Source of the DNA: Prevotella lacticifex
GTDB lineage: Bacteria > Bacteroidota > Bacteroidia > Bacteroidales > Bacteroidaceae
Length of the DNA: 64,000 bases
Direction of reading: 5' to 3'
Assembly (NCBI RefSeq): GCF_019973375.1
Contig: NZ_BPTV01000001.1
Coordinates: 1,054,001-1,118,000 of the forward strand
The notes below the pieces were generated by a model. That model saw only the letters and a list, made by a program, of their open reading frames with translations, was not told the origin of the DNA and did not search any database. Below are positions 8,280-16,310 of this stretch, one piece after another. The translations under genes and the position numbers were made by a program. Position 1 is the first letter of the stretch, and the number at the start of each line of letters is the position of its first letter.

Positions 8280-8783
8280 ATGAACGTAGATACACTAAAG
8301 AAAATTCTATGGCTTCTTGTGCTCACTCTCGTACAGGTTCTTGTGCTTAATCACGTGCATCTGTTCGGGGTGGCGACACCGTTGCTGTACATCTACTTCA
8401 TAATCATCTTCCAGCGCAACTACCCCCGTTGGGCGTTGCTGCTGTGGGGATTTGCTCTCGGCTTGCTGATAGACATATTCTCTAATACGCCGGGAGTTAC
8501 GTGCGGTTCGCTGACAGTTATGGCTTTCATACAGCCATATCTGTTACGTCCGTTCATCTCTCGCGACTCCGCCGAGGATATGCAACCTGGGATAAAGACG
8601 CTTCATGCAGTTCCTTTCTGCTATTATTCATTCCTGTGTGTGCTTATCTTCTGCGTGGTGTTCTATACGCTGGAGATGTTCAGTTTTTTCAACATCGTGT
8701 ACTGGCTTGAATGTGTTGGTGGCAGTACGCTGTTGACTTATCTTCTCATCTTGGTTATAGAGAATGTAAGGAGGTCGGCATGA
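8280..8783 (+). CDS. mreD: Rod-shape protein MreD
   Basis: A 167-aa integral membrane protein with about five hydrophobic segments, of the usual MreD size. The N-terminal pattern (ILWLLVLTLVQVLVLNHVHLFGVATPLLYIY, split here only for length) and the WGFALGLLIDIFSNTPG stretch fit Bacteroidetes MreD. It overlaps mrdA by ATGA (8780-8783), implying translational coupling. Confidence 0.93.
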   Translation: MNVDTLKKILWLLVLTLVQVLVLNHVHLFGVATPLLYIYFIIIFQRNYPRWALLLWGFALGLLIDIFSNTPGVTCGSLTVMAFIQPYLLRPFISRDSAEDMQPGIKTLHAVPFCYYSFLCVLIFCVVFYTLEMFSFFNIVYWLECVGGSTLLTYLLILVIENVRRSA

Positions 8784-10888
8784 AAGATTTCCATCTCGAA
8801 AAACGGCGCCTTGTTCTTAGCGGTATAGCTGTCGGCATCATTGTCATTTATCTTGTCAGGCTCTTCACCTTGCAGATTATGAGCGACGACTATAGGAAGA
8901 GCGCCGACTCAAATGCTTTTCTGAAGAAGATTGAATTCCCGTCGCGTGGAAACATTACTGACCGCAACGGCAAGCTGTTGGTGTATAACCAGCCGGCTTA
9001 CGACATTATGGTTGTGATGAACGAGGCTGAGAACAGGATAGACACGACTGATTTCTGCCGTGCTCTGAACATCACGAAGCAGTATTTCGTCCAGCGTATG
9101 AACGACATCAAGGACCGGAACAAGAATCCCGGTTACAGCCGTTTTACGCAGCAGCTGTTTCTCCGGCAGATAAGCGATACACAGTTCAGCGCCTTTCAGG
9201 AGAAGATGTTCCGTTTTCCCGGATTCTATATTCAGCGCCGTAGCGTCCGGCAGTATAATATGCCTATTGCAGCGCATGTGCTCGGCGACCTTGCCGAGGT
9301 GTCGCAAAGCGATATCGAGGATGATAACTATTATCAGCCCGGCGACTATATAGGAAAGCAGGGAATAGAGAAAGCCTACGAGAAGGACCTGCGTGGTGTC
9401 AAAGGCGTACAGATAATGCTTCGTGATGCCCACGGACGTATCAAAGGCCACTACCAGAACGGTGAATACGACCAGAAGCCTGTCCCGGGTAAGGATTTGA
9501 AGCTCGGCCTCGACGCAAAGCTCCAGGCCTTGGGCGAGAAACTGATGGAAGGCAAGCTCGGTGCCATCGTCGCAATTGAGCCAAAGACGGGCGAAGTGCT
9601 GTGCATGGTGTCGTCGCCGACCTATGACCCCCGCTCGATGATTGGCCGTATGCGTGGAAAGAACCAGCACATGATGGCCATCGACCCGGCTAAACCGTTG
9701 CTGAACAGGGCCATAATGGGACAATACCCGCCCGGCTCAACGTTCAAGACGGGTCAGGCCGTGACCTATCTCACCGAGCACACCACCGATCCTATCCACT
9801 CGCTCTATCCGTGTCATGGCGGATTCTACTTCAAAGGTCTGCACGTAGGATGCCATTTCCATCCGTCGCCGCTTAGCGTTGTCCCTGCTTTGGGAACCTC
9901 GTGTAACGGTTTCTTCTGCTGGGGATTGTACTATATGCTTACAAATCCTAAGTACGGGAATGTGGAAAAGGCGCTCGATGTGTGGCGCGACTACATGGTG
10001 AGCATGGGCTTCGGCTATAAGCTTGGCATCGACATACCGGGCGAGAAACGTGGAATGATACCAAACTCCGCTTTCTACGACAATGCTTTCGGCAAGTGGA
10101 ACGCACTCTCAGTCATTAGTATTTCAATCGGACAGGGCGAGGTGAACCTCACACCGCTCCAGATAGCCAATCTCGGAGCGACGATAGCCAACCGCGGTTA
10201 CTATATCACGCCTCACGTCGTCAGTACCGTCGGCGGCAAACCGCTGCCTGCAAAGTTTCACCAGCGGCACTACACCAAGGGCTCGCGTGCCGCTTACCAG
10301 TGGGTCATCGAGGGAATGAAAGCTTCTGTTGCCGGCGGAACGAGCCATGGTGCCGTCCATCCCGGCTATCAGCTTGCCGGAAAGACGGGAACAGCGCAGA
10401 ACCGCGGCCGCGACCATTCGGTATTCATGGGTTTCGCCCCTGTCGATACTCCGAAGATTGCCATCTGCGTCTATGTTGAGAACGGTGGCTTCGGAGCTGT
10501 CTACGGTGTCCCTATCGGTTCACTGATGATAGAGCAGTACGTCAACGGAAAGCTCACTCGCAACGACTCCATCATGGCCGTTACCATGCAGCACCGCCAT
10601 ATCGACTACGGTTTCGACCGTCCTATGACCCATGCCGACTCCCTTCGTGTTGATTCCATCAAGCGTGTGATGGCCGTGAAGGACTCAATACGCAAGGCCG
10701 AGGAGGATAAATTGGCTAAGGAACGTGCCGCCGCCGACGAGCAGAAAGCTAAAGAAGAACAAAAGAAAAAGGAAGAAAAACAGGGCAAACCGCTCAACGA
10801 TCCGGCTGTCATCGAGGATAATGAACCGAAGGTGGAGACGGAGCGTGAGCATAAGCCCAAACGGGATTCTGAAAAAGATCGAGAATAA
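8780..10888 (+). CDS. mrdA: Penicillin-binding protein 2 (elongasome transpeptidase)
   Basis: A 702-aa class B PBP. I chose ATG 8780 over an in-frame ATG at 8711: it forms the ATGA overlap with mreD, follows an AGGAGG ribosome site (8769-8774), and gives the expected N-terminus (cytoplasmic stretch, then one transmembrane segment, about residues 9-30). Transpeptidase motifs: STFK with active Ser320, and KTGTA from Lys535. The dimerisation domain (FPSRGNITDRNGKLL) is near residues 53-68. The C-terminus carries an unusual tail of about 80 residues rich in Lys and Glu (from about 625), probably a periplasmic charged coil. It builds side-wall peptidoglycan with RodA. Confidence 0.95.
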   Translation: MKDFHLEKRRLVLSGIAVGIIVIYLVRLFTLQIMSDDYRKSADSNAFLKKIEFPSRGNITDRNGKLLVYNQPAYDIMVVMNEAENRIDTTDFCRALNITKQYFVQRMNDIKDRNKNPGYSRFTQQLFLRQISDTQFSAFQEKMFRFPGFYIQRRSVRQYNMPIAAHVLGDLAEVSQSDIEDDNYYQPGDYIGKQGIEKAYEKDLRGVKGVQIMLRDAHGRIKGHYQNGEYDQKPVPGKDLKLGLDAKLQALGEKLMEGKLGAIVAIEPKTGEVLCMVSSPTYDPRSMIGRMRGKNQHMMAIDPAKPLLNRAIMGQYPPGSTFKTGQAVTYLTEHTTDPIHSLYPCHGGFYFKGLHVGCHFHPSPLSVVPALGTSCNGFFCWGLYYMLTNPKYGNVEKALDVWRDYMVSMGFGYKLGIDIPGEKRGMIPNSAFYDNAFGKWNALSVISISIGQGEVNLTPLQIANLGATIANRGYYITPHVVSTVGGKPLPAKFHQRHYTKGSRAAYQWVIEGMKASVAGGTSHGAVHPGYQLAGKTGTAQNRGRDHSVFMGFAPVDTPKIAICVYVENGGFGAVYGVPIGSLMIEQYVNGKLTRNDSIMAVTMQHRHIDYGFDRPMTHADSLRVDSIKRVMAVKDSIRKAEEDKLAKERAAADEQKAKEEQKKKEEKQGKPLNDPAVIEDNEPKVETEREHKPKRDSEKDRE

Positions 10889-10890
10889 AG

Positions 10891-12366
10891 ATGTCGCCAA
10901 GTACACGAAAAGATGACCAGCAGGGAATCCTCCAGTCGCTCGACTGGTGGACGATAGGCATTTATATTGCCCTGTTGGTATTAGGATGGATGAGTGTTTG
11001 CGGTGCCAGCTATACCTATGGCGACACCGAGATATTCAGTTTGTCGACGCGCTCCGGCATGCAGATAATATGGATTGGTACGTCGATTGTGTTGGGATTC
11101 ATTATTCTGATGATGGATGACCGTTTCTTCGACACCTTCTCTTATGTCATTTACGGGGCTCTCCTGCTGTTGTTGTTCCTCACTATATTCAATCCCCACG
11201 AGATCAAAGGCTCGCGGTCGTGGCTGGTCTTAGGTCCTTTGCGCCTTCAGCCGGCCGAGTTCGCGAAGTTTGCTACTGCGTTGGCCGAGGCCAAACTGAT
11301 GTCGACTTACGGCTTTGACATCCATCGCTGGAAGGATTTCGGTTCAGCCGCTCTCATCGTTCTCCTGCCGATGATATGCATTGTCGGTCAGCGCGAAACC
11401 GGTTCGGCCCTTGTATACCTTTCATTCGCACTGATGTTCTACCGCGAGGGAATGCCTGGCAGCGTCCTGTTTACGGCTGTCGCGATGGTCATATACTTCG
11501 TTGTGGGTATCAAGTACGAGAATGTCATGCTGTGGGACACCCCCACCTCCGTCGGAAAATTTGTCGTCCTGCTGCTCGTTCAGATATTCACCTCGGGAAT
11601 GATATGGTCGTATGTGAAGGACAAGCGCATGACGCGGATTATCCTTACCTATTCGTTTGGCATAACCCTTGGATTCCTTCTCTTCTCCGAGTTTGTCATT
11701 CCGTTCGATATTGTGTGGGTACAGCTGATAATGTGTGCCGGTCTTATCGGTTTCCTCATATACCAGGGACTGAGCACGCGGTTCATAAACTACCTATACA
11801 TCGGTCTGTTTGCCGTCGGAAGCATCATGTTCTTCTATTCCGCCGACTTCGTTCTTAACGACGTCTTGGAGCCCCACCAGCGCGTGCGTATCAACGTCCT
11901 GCTCGGTCTCGACGACGATCCTGCCGGTGCGGGGTATAACGTTCACCAGAGCGAGATAGCCATTGGCTCCGGCGGTCTGCGTGGAAAGGGCTTCCTCAAT
12001 GGCACTCAGACAAAGTTGAAATTCGTCCCTGAGCAGGACACCGACTTCATTTTCTGCACCGTCGGTGAGGAGGAAGGATTCCTCGGCTCGGCGGCAGTAT
12101 TGCTGCTCTTCCTTGCCCTGATACTGCGATTGATGTATATGTCGGAACGACAACCTTTCAAGTTCGGACGAGTGTACGGCTATTGTGTGGCGGGAGTCTT
12201 CCTGTTCCACGTATTCATAAATGTTGGAATGGTATTGGGCTTGACTCCTGTCATCGGAATACCTCTGCCGTTCTTCAGTTACGGAGGCTCGTCGCTGTGG
12301 GGCTTTACGATTCTCCTCTTCATCTTCCTCCGTATCGATGCGGGTAGGAACTTGATAAGACAATGA
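10891..12366 (+). CDS. rodA: RodA, SEDS-family peptidoglycan glycosyltransferase
   Basis: A 491-aa polytopic membrane protein of the SEDS family, polymerising lipid II in the elongasome. Signatures: RSWLVLGPLRLQPAEFAK, GYNVHQSEIAIGSGGLRGKGF, PEQDTDFIFCTVGEEEGFLGS, and GLTPVIGIPLPFFSYGGSS. It is longer than E. coli RodA (370 aa) because of extra hydrophobic segments at about 200-300, usual in Bacteroidetes. It begins 2 nt after the mrdA stop, so the pair is co-expressed, consistent with the RodA-PBP2 complex. Confidence 0.95.
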   Translation: MSPSTRKDDQQGILQSLDWWTIGIYIALLVLGWMSVCGASYTYGDTEIFSLSTRSGMQIIWIGTSIVLGFIILMMDDRFFDTFSYVIYGALLLLLFLTIFNPHEIKGSRSWLVLGPLRLQPAEFAKFATALAEAKLMSTYGFDIHRWKDFGSAALIVLLPMICIVGQRETGSALVYLSFALMFYREGMPGSVLFTAVAMVIYFVVGIKYENVMLWDTPTSVGKFVVLLLVQIFTSGMIWSYVKDKRMTRIILTYSFGITLGFLLFSEFVIPFDIVWVQLIMCAGLIGFLIYQGLSTRFINYLYIGLFAVGSIMFFYSADFVLNDVLEPHQRVRINVLLGLDDDPAGAGYNVHQSEIAIGSGGLRGKGFLNGTQTKLKFVPEQDTDFIFCTVGEEEGFLGSAAVLLLFLALILRLMYMSERQPFKFGRVYGYCVAGVFLFHVFINVGMVLGLTPVIGIPLPFFSYGGSSLWGFTILLFIFLRIDAGRNLIRQ

Positions 12367-12438
12367 CTCCGAAAACCAGTTCCCGGCACTGCGTTCTGTC
12401 GGTATCGGAATCTGATTATCGCCGGGAAATATTGATGT

Positions 12439-12511
12439 AACGGTTGGAATATGTCATTGAGGCCGTGAAACAAGATGAATGTAACAGTGCGTTCACCTTG
12501 TCTCACGGTCT
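12439..12511 (+). repeat. Hairpin repeat H1
   Basis: A 73-nt unit, about 80% identical by eye to H2 at 12944-13016, starting ACGGT(T/C)GGAATAT. Many of the differences inside the stem are transitions that keep G-U or Watson-Crick pairs. Confidence 0.75.
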
Positions 12512-12520
12512 TTTCTTTTT
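12461..12520 (+). terminator. Long hairpin after rodA, T-rich downstream (hairpin element H1)
   Basis: An inverted repeat of about 20 bp per arm (GGCCGTGAAACA from 12461; TGTCTCACGGTC ending 12510) followed by TTTTCTTTTT (12511-12520). It can terminate the rod operon 95 nt after rodA. The same hairpin with its 20-nt left flank recurs at 12944-13016. Confidence 0.7.
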
Positions 12521-12543
12521 TCCACGGTATCTGTTTGTGAATT

Positions 12544-12740
12544 TTGAATTATCTTTACACCATTTCAAAACCTATCGTTTTGGCTTGCGAAACGGCCTGT
12601 TTCAGCGTCTAAAACGGTCCGTTTCGCAGTCTAAAACGGCCTATTTCGCAACGTAAAATGGCATGTGTTGTAAGTCGTTGAATATCAGATAGTAGCAAAG
12701 GCGCTATCGAAATGTATGCAGTTTGAAATACTTTTACATT
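12544..12740 (+). repeat. Palindromic intergenic repeat, copy B
   Basis: Alignable with copy A (641-845) along its whole length. The core has three palindrome units (from 12588 to 12649) such as AAAACGGTCCGTTTCG, and the right flank has AAAATGGCATG, GAATATCAG and GAAATACTTTTACAT. It is on plus, downstream of rodA and its terminator. Confidence 0.85.
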
Positions 12741-12943
12741 CCGATAAGTGTTTCATCGCCTGACTTTATAGCTTTATCACCTATGCTGCGACGATATTCC
12801 TCGAGAGCAGTTATATGCTAATCTTCGATTTGACGTATCTGTATGGGCAAGAAAGAAGCTAAGTCCTATGCTGCAGAAAGGACCATTCGGCTTTACTATT
12901 CAGGCATTTGCAATATATTATTCTTGCCTGAAGATGCTGACTC

Positions 12944-13016
12944 AACGGTCGGAATATACTATTAAGGCCGTGAAACAGGATGAATGTCATAGCGCATTCG
13001 CCTTGTTTCACGGCCC
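12944..13016 (+). repeat. Hairpin repeat H2
   Basis: Second copy of the 73-nt hairpin unit. Arms GGCCGTGAAACAGGATGAATG (12966 on) and its near reverse complement ending 13015, with an 8-nt loop. Unlike H1 it is followed by CTCTTGTTTC, a weaker T tract. No gene on plus ends just before it. Confidence 0.75.
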
Positions 13017-13217
13017 TCTTGTTTCTGAAATTACCGTCCGATTATCTACCGATAAAGCTGCCGCGCAATTGCCGTGGCGCACCTTTCCAATAGAAAAGCG
13101 CATCCCTCGGCAGTACTGTTGTGCCACGTTTGTGCCTCATTTTAAGCACAAAAAGCCATATTAGCAACCGCGCTTGCCACGGCCGACGGTATTATTAGCT
13201 TGTCCTTCTCGGTGCTA

Positions 13218-13751
13218 TTACCATCTGATAACCCTTCCGGGCTTAATCTTCTTGCCGCTTGCCTGATGCTTGGGTTTGCCGAGAGCGACGCATCCTACTC
13301 CTTCGTAATCCTCCAATCCTAACTCTTTGAGAATCTTCTGGCCTTCGGGAAGCAGGAGCATCTCCTTGCAGCGGTTTATCCAGCAGGAACCAAGACCGAG
13401 TGCATAGGCGGCGTTCTGCATGGCTCCGATGACGAGCGAACCGTCTTTCATCGGGTTCAGACTCATCGAATCGGCATTGTAGTCGGCCACCTTGGGAGTG
13501 AGAATGAGGCACACCGTCGGCGCTCCGTAGAACGGATCGCTGTCGGTATTCATTATCGTCGCGTTCAGTTTCGACAACAGCTTAATCTTCTCTGGCTCCT
13601 GAACGATCACAATCTTTGTCGATTGCCGGTTCATGCCCGTCGGCGCTGCAAGCCCGCAGTCGACCACAGTCGTCAGGTCGGCATCAGAAATCTGCTTATC
13701 GGTGAACTGACGGCAGCTCCTTCTGTGGAGCAACATGTCAATAGCGTCCAT
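13218..13751 (-). CDS. Nitroreductase-family FMN oxidoreductase
   Basis: A 177-aa cytoplasmic flavoprotein. Family marks: start HRRSCRQFTDKQIS (the Arg residues bind FMN), the CGLAAPTGMNRQ segment, the central GSLVIGAMQNAAYALGLGSCWI helix, and C-terminal GVGCVALGKP. It should reduce quinones, nitro-compounds or other electrophiles with NAD(P)H; the substrate is unknown. It starts 3 nt after the stop of the small upstream gene (13755), so the two form one operon. Confidence 0.9.
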   Translation of the reverse strand: MDAIDMLLHRRSCRQFTDKQISDADLTTVVDCGLAAPTGMNRQSTKIVIVQEPEKIKLLSKLNATIMNTDSDPFYGAPTVCLILTPKVADYNADSMSLNPMKDGSLVIGAMQNAAYALGLGSCWINRCKEMLLLPEGQKILKELGLEDYEGVGCVALGKPKHQASGKKIKPGRVIRW

Positions 13752-13754
13752 AGC

Positions 13755-13940
13755 TTACTTCTTTAACTCAGTCTCAATCTCGTCGAAGCGCTTGCGCAGG
13801 ATGTTGATTTCGTTTATTATCGTGTCGGCCGAAATCTCGGTGAGGTCGCCATTCTCGAAACGCAGATTGCGGAGTTTCTCAAGTGATGTGTGCAGAGACT
13901 CTCTAAGTGACTCTAATTGGAGCAATGTGTTTTTATCCAT
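13755..13940 (-). CDS. Small coiled-coil protein
   Basis: 61 aa, with no match I recognise. The sequence has a heptad-like pattern throughout (LLQLESLRESLHTSLEKL; IINEINILRKRFDEIETELKK), so it is probably one or two amphipathic helices. I regard it as real because it has an ATG, a promoter -7 box 132 nt upstream (14073-14080), and tight 3-nt coupling to the nitroreductase gene. Function unknown. Confidence 0.65.
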   Translation of the reverse strand: MDKNTLLQLESLRESLHTSLEKLRNLRFENGDLTEISADTIINEINILRKRFDEIETELKK

Positions 13941-14072
13941 AATTATATTCTGTAAATAGTTGAGTGCGTTATGTTTATTAGTTTTTTACTCTTTTCCTTT
14001 CCCTTTTTGCCATGCTCACTGCAATCGTAATCGACGGCAACAGCAACTTGGCGCTAATCGGGAAGTATGATG

Positions 14073-14080
14073 CAAAGATA
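14073..14080 (-). promoter_or_regulatory. -7 box of the small coiled-coil/nitroreductase operon
   Basis: TATCTTTG on the minus strand (CAAAGATA on plus), matching TAnnTTTG, in an AT-rich region. Confidence 0.5.
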
Positions 14081-14126
14081 ATTATTTTTTTTATGTAAGC
14101 GAAGAGATTAATATTTTATTAACATA

Positions 14127-14156
14127 AAAGCCGCGCTGAATAATCAGTACGGCTTT
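14127..14156 (-). terminator. Terminator of the minus-strand xylan operon
   Basis: AAAGCCG.GCTGA and TCAGTACGGCTTT form a 12-13 bp stem with a short loop. On the minus strand it is followed by TTTTATGTT. It lies 24 nt past the GH43 stop. Confidence 0.75.
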
Positions 14157-14179
14157 CATTTCCTTCATTCTGAACGGTT

Positions 14180-15151
14180 TTAGTCGTTCTCGCTTTTCAT
14201 TGTGATGATGTTTCCCTTGGCGTCATATTCCAGTGGCATCACCTTCAGACTCCTCAGCCATGTGACCCCCTCCGACGGCACGCAGTCGTGATGGAAGAGA
14301 TACCACCGGCCGTTATACTCGACGATGGAGTGGTGGGTGGTCCAGCCTACGACCGGTTCGAGGATAACGCCCTTATACACAAACGGGCCGTAAGGGTTGT
14401 CGCCGACGGCATAGCAGAGCAGATGTGAGTCGCCGGTGGAATAGCTGAAGTAGTATTTCCCGTTGTATTTGTGCATCCAGCTGGCCTCGAAGAAGCGGTA
14501 GGGACTGTCGGCGGGAAGAATGTTGCCATCCTCGTCGACGATAATCACGGCCTTTGGCTCCTCGTCGAACTGCAGGCAGTCGTCGGTGAGCCTTGCCACT
14601 CTGCTCGGCAGCGGGTTCTCTTTTCCGCTTGGCAGGTACTCGTTTTTCAGGGCCTTATTGTCCTTGTACCATTGCAGTTGACCGCCCCAGATGCCGCCGA
14701 AGTAGACATACACCTTTCCGTCGTCGTCCTTGAATACCGCCGGGTCGATGGAGTAGGAACCGCGGATGGGGTCGGGCTGCGGACGGAAAGGGCCCTCGGG
14801 ACGGTCGGCGACGGCCACACCGAGGTGGAAAACATCATTCTTGTCCTTGCATGAGAAGATGAGATAGTACTTCCCGTCCTTCTCAACCACGTCGTTGTCC
14901 CACATCTGTCTTCCGGCCCATGGTATCTCCTTGAGGTCGAGAATAACCCCGTGGTCGGTGACGGTGCCGGTCATCGGGTCGCCGTCGATGGACAGAACGT
15001 GATAGTCTTTCATCTCGAAATGACCGCCGTCGTCGTCGAACGCCGCGCCGGAATCCCAGTCGTGGGAGGGGTAGACATACACTTTCCCGTTGAAAACGTG
15101 TGCCGACGGGTCGGCCATATAATCCTTATCGAATAAATATCTTGCCTTCAT
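14180..15151 (-). CDS. GH43 glycoside hydrolase (beta-xylosidase/arabinofuranosidase type), cytoplasmic
   Basis: 323 aa from ATG 15151; an in-frame ATG at 15199 would add 16 polar residues and overlap the xylanase gene by 14 nt. The family normally starts at MKARYLFDKDYMADP, so I prefer 15151. Five-bladed propeller with the catalytic triad visible: base Asp14 (YMADPS), modulator Asp136 (SIDPAVF) and acid Glu222 (FFEASWMHK). No signal peptide, so it acts inside the cell, most likely on xylobiose or short arabinoxylo-oligomers brought in by the GPH symporter two genes upstream. It is last in the esterase-symporter-xylanase-GH43 operon. It resembles XynB of the P. bryantii xylan cluster (from memory). 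Confidence 0.88.
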   Translation of the reverse strand: MKARYLFDKDYMADPSAHVFNGKVYVYPSHDWDSGAAFDDDGGHFEMKDYHVLSIDGDPMTGTVTDHGVILDLKEIPWAGRQMWDNDVVEKDGKYYLIFSCKDKNDVFHLGVAVADRPEGPFRPQPDPIRGSYSIDPAVFKDDDGKVYVYFGGIWGGQLQWYKDNKALKNEYLPSGKENPLPSRVARLTDDCLQFDEEPKAVIIVDEDGNILPADSPYRFFEASWMHKYNGKYYFSYSTGDSHLLCYAVGDNPYGPFVYKGVILEPVVGWTTHHSIVEYNGRWYLFHHDCVPSEGVTWLRSLKVMPLEYDAKGNIITMKSEND

Positions 15152-15185
15152 AGCTGTGATTTTTGTATCGTTTTTGATGTCAATA

Positions 15186-16307
15186 TTATTTTTCTTCATC
15201 TGCGAAGAGCTTGATAATGTCCTTCACTACGGGTTTCGGCTGGAACTTGCGGTCGAAGAGCAGTCCGTAGTTTGTGCGTCCTTTTATCGGCCAGTCGTTC
15301 AGCCAGCTGTCGCCGTCGCCGACACCCCATGTGCAGACACGCTCGATATTGTGGCGGTATTTGTAGTATAATTTGAAGAAATCGAGGTACCGCCGGGTGA
15401 ACGTCGTGGCGGCCTCTTTTGTCAGTTTCTTAGGATATGGGTTCATTTTCGGGTCGTTGGCATACTTCTGATTGATGTCAGCACCTCCGAACGACTTTGG
15501 ATTCGGCAGCATGTTCAGGTCGAGTTCCGATATGTTTATCTTCACTCCGGCGGCGATGAGGGCCTTCATGGAGTTCTCATAGTCCGTGAGATTGGGATAG
15601 TCGACACCATTGTGACTCTGCATGCCGACGGCGTCGATGCGGCATCCGGCCTCCTTCAGCTCCTTCACGAGTCGGACGACGGCCTGAACTTTCCTCGGCT
15701 GACTCATCGAATAGTCGTTGTAGTAGAGCTCAGCGCCGGGATCGGCCTCATGAGCAAACTGGAATGCGAGCTTGATATAGTCGGGTCCGATGGCCCGGTA
15801 CCACGGTGACTGTCTCCATGAGCCGTCGTCGAGGATGCATTCGTTGGCTACGTCCCATCCTAAGACTCTTCCCTTGTATCGCCCAACGACGGTGTGGATG
15901 TAGTCGCGCATACGTTTTATCATCTCCTCACGGTTCGGCAGCTCGCCATATTTGTTCTTAAACATCCACGGGGCTGTCTGACTGTGCCATACAAGGACGT
16001 GACCTGTGACCTTCAGCCCGTTGTCTTCAGCGAATTTCACGAGCTTGTCGGCATCCTCCCAGTTGAACTTTCCCTCTTCCGGTTCGATATTCTCGGGTTT
16101 CATGCAGTTCTCGGCCACGATGCAGTTGAAGTTTCCCTTCACCACCTCCACGGCCTTAGGCTCCTGTCCGTCAATCTGACTGGTATTCATGGCACATCCC
16201 ACGAGGAAGTATTTTCCTAACTCCGATTTCAATGTCGGCTTCTGTGCTGTTGCCGGTATTGACAACAGCACGAAGCCTATAATAACTAATAATGATAACT
16301 TTTTCAT
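15186..16307 (-). CDS. GH10 endo-1,4-beta-xylanase
   Basis: A 373-aa exported enzyme with signal peptide (1-21, IPATAQ) and a single GH10 barrel. Acid/base Glu156 is in WDVANE (family usual WDVVNE) and nucleophile Glu261 in ISELD. Other GH10 marks: GHVLVWHSQTAPWMF, YYNDYS, GMQSH and WGVGDGDSWL. No lipobox, so it is probably periplasmic, where it shortens imported xylo-oligosaccharides. It starts 3 nt after the symporter stop and is followed by the GH43 gene; the four genes share one promoter at 19201-19208. Confidence 0.94.
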   Translation of the reverse strand: MKKLSLLVIIGFVLLSIPATAQKPTLKSELGKYFLVGCAMNTSQIDGQEPKAVEVVKGNFNCIVAENCMKPENIEPEEGKFNWEDADKLVKFAEDNGLKVTGHVLVWHSQTAPWMFKNKYGELPNREEMIKRMRDYIHTVVGRYKGRVLGWDVANECILDDGSWRQSPWYRAIGPDYIKLAFQFAHEADPGAELYYNDYSMSQPRKVQAVVRLVKELKEAGCRIDAVGMQSHNGVDYPNLTDYENSMKALIAAGVKINISELDLNMLPNPKSFGGADINQKYANDPKMNPYPKKLTKEAATTFTRRYLDFFKLYYKYRHNIERVCTWGVGDGDSWLNDWPIKGRTNYGLLFDRKFQPKPVVKDIIKLFADEEK

Positions 16308-16310
16308 CGT

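Larger units (their letters stand above)
12367..13217. other. 851-bp intergenic region between rodA and the convergent nitroreductase gene
   Basis: It contains H1, repeat copy B and H2. Between B and H2 there is a small inverted repeat (TTCAGGCA 12899-12906, TGCCTGAA 12925-12932). I see no credible coding sequence; the open frames there are low-complexity or read through the repeats. Confidence 0.6.

Noticed and set aside
13129..13152. TTTGTGC/GCACAAA hairpin near the nitroreductase 3' end
   Set aside because: Short stem without a T run on either strand; not enough to call a terminator.
12868..13164. 98-codon plus-strand frame
   Set aside because: It reads through hairpin H2 and has no family or codon-use support.
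15152..15199. Upstream ATG for GH43
   Set aside because: It adds polar residues not seen in the family and overlaps the GH10 gene; not excluded, but less likely.
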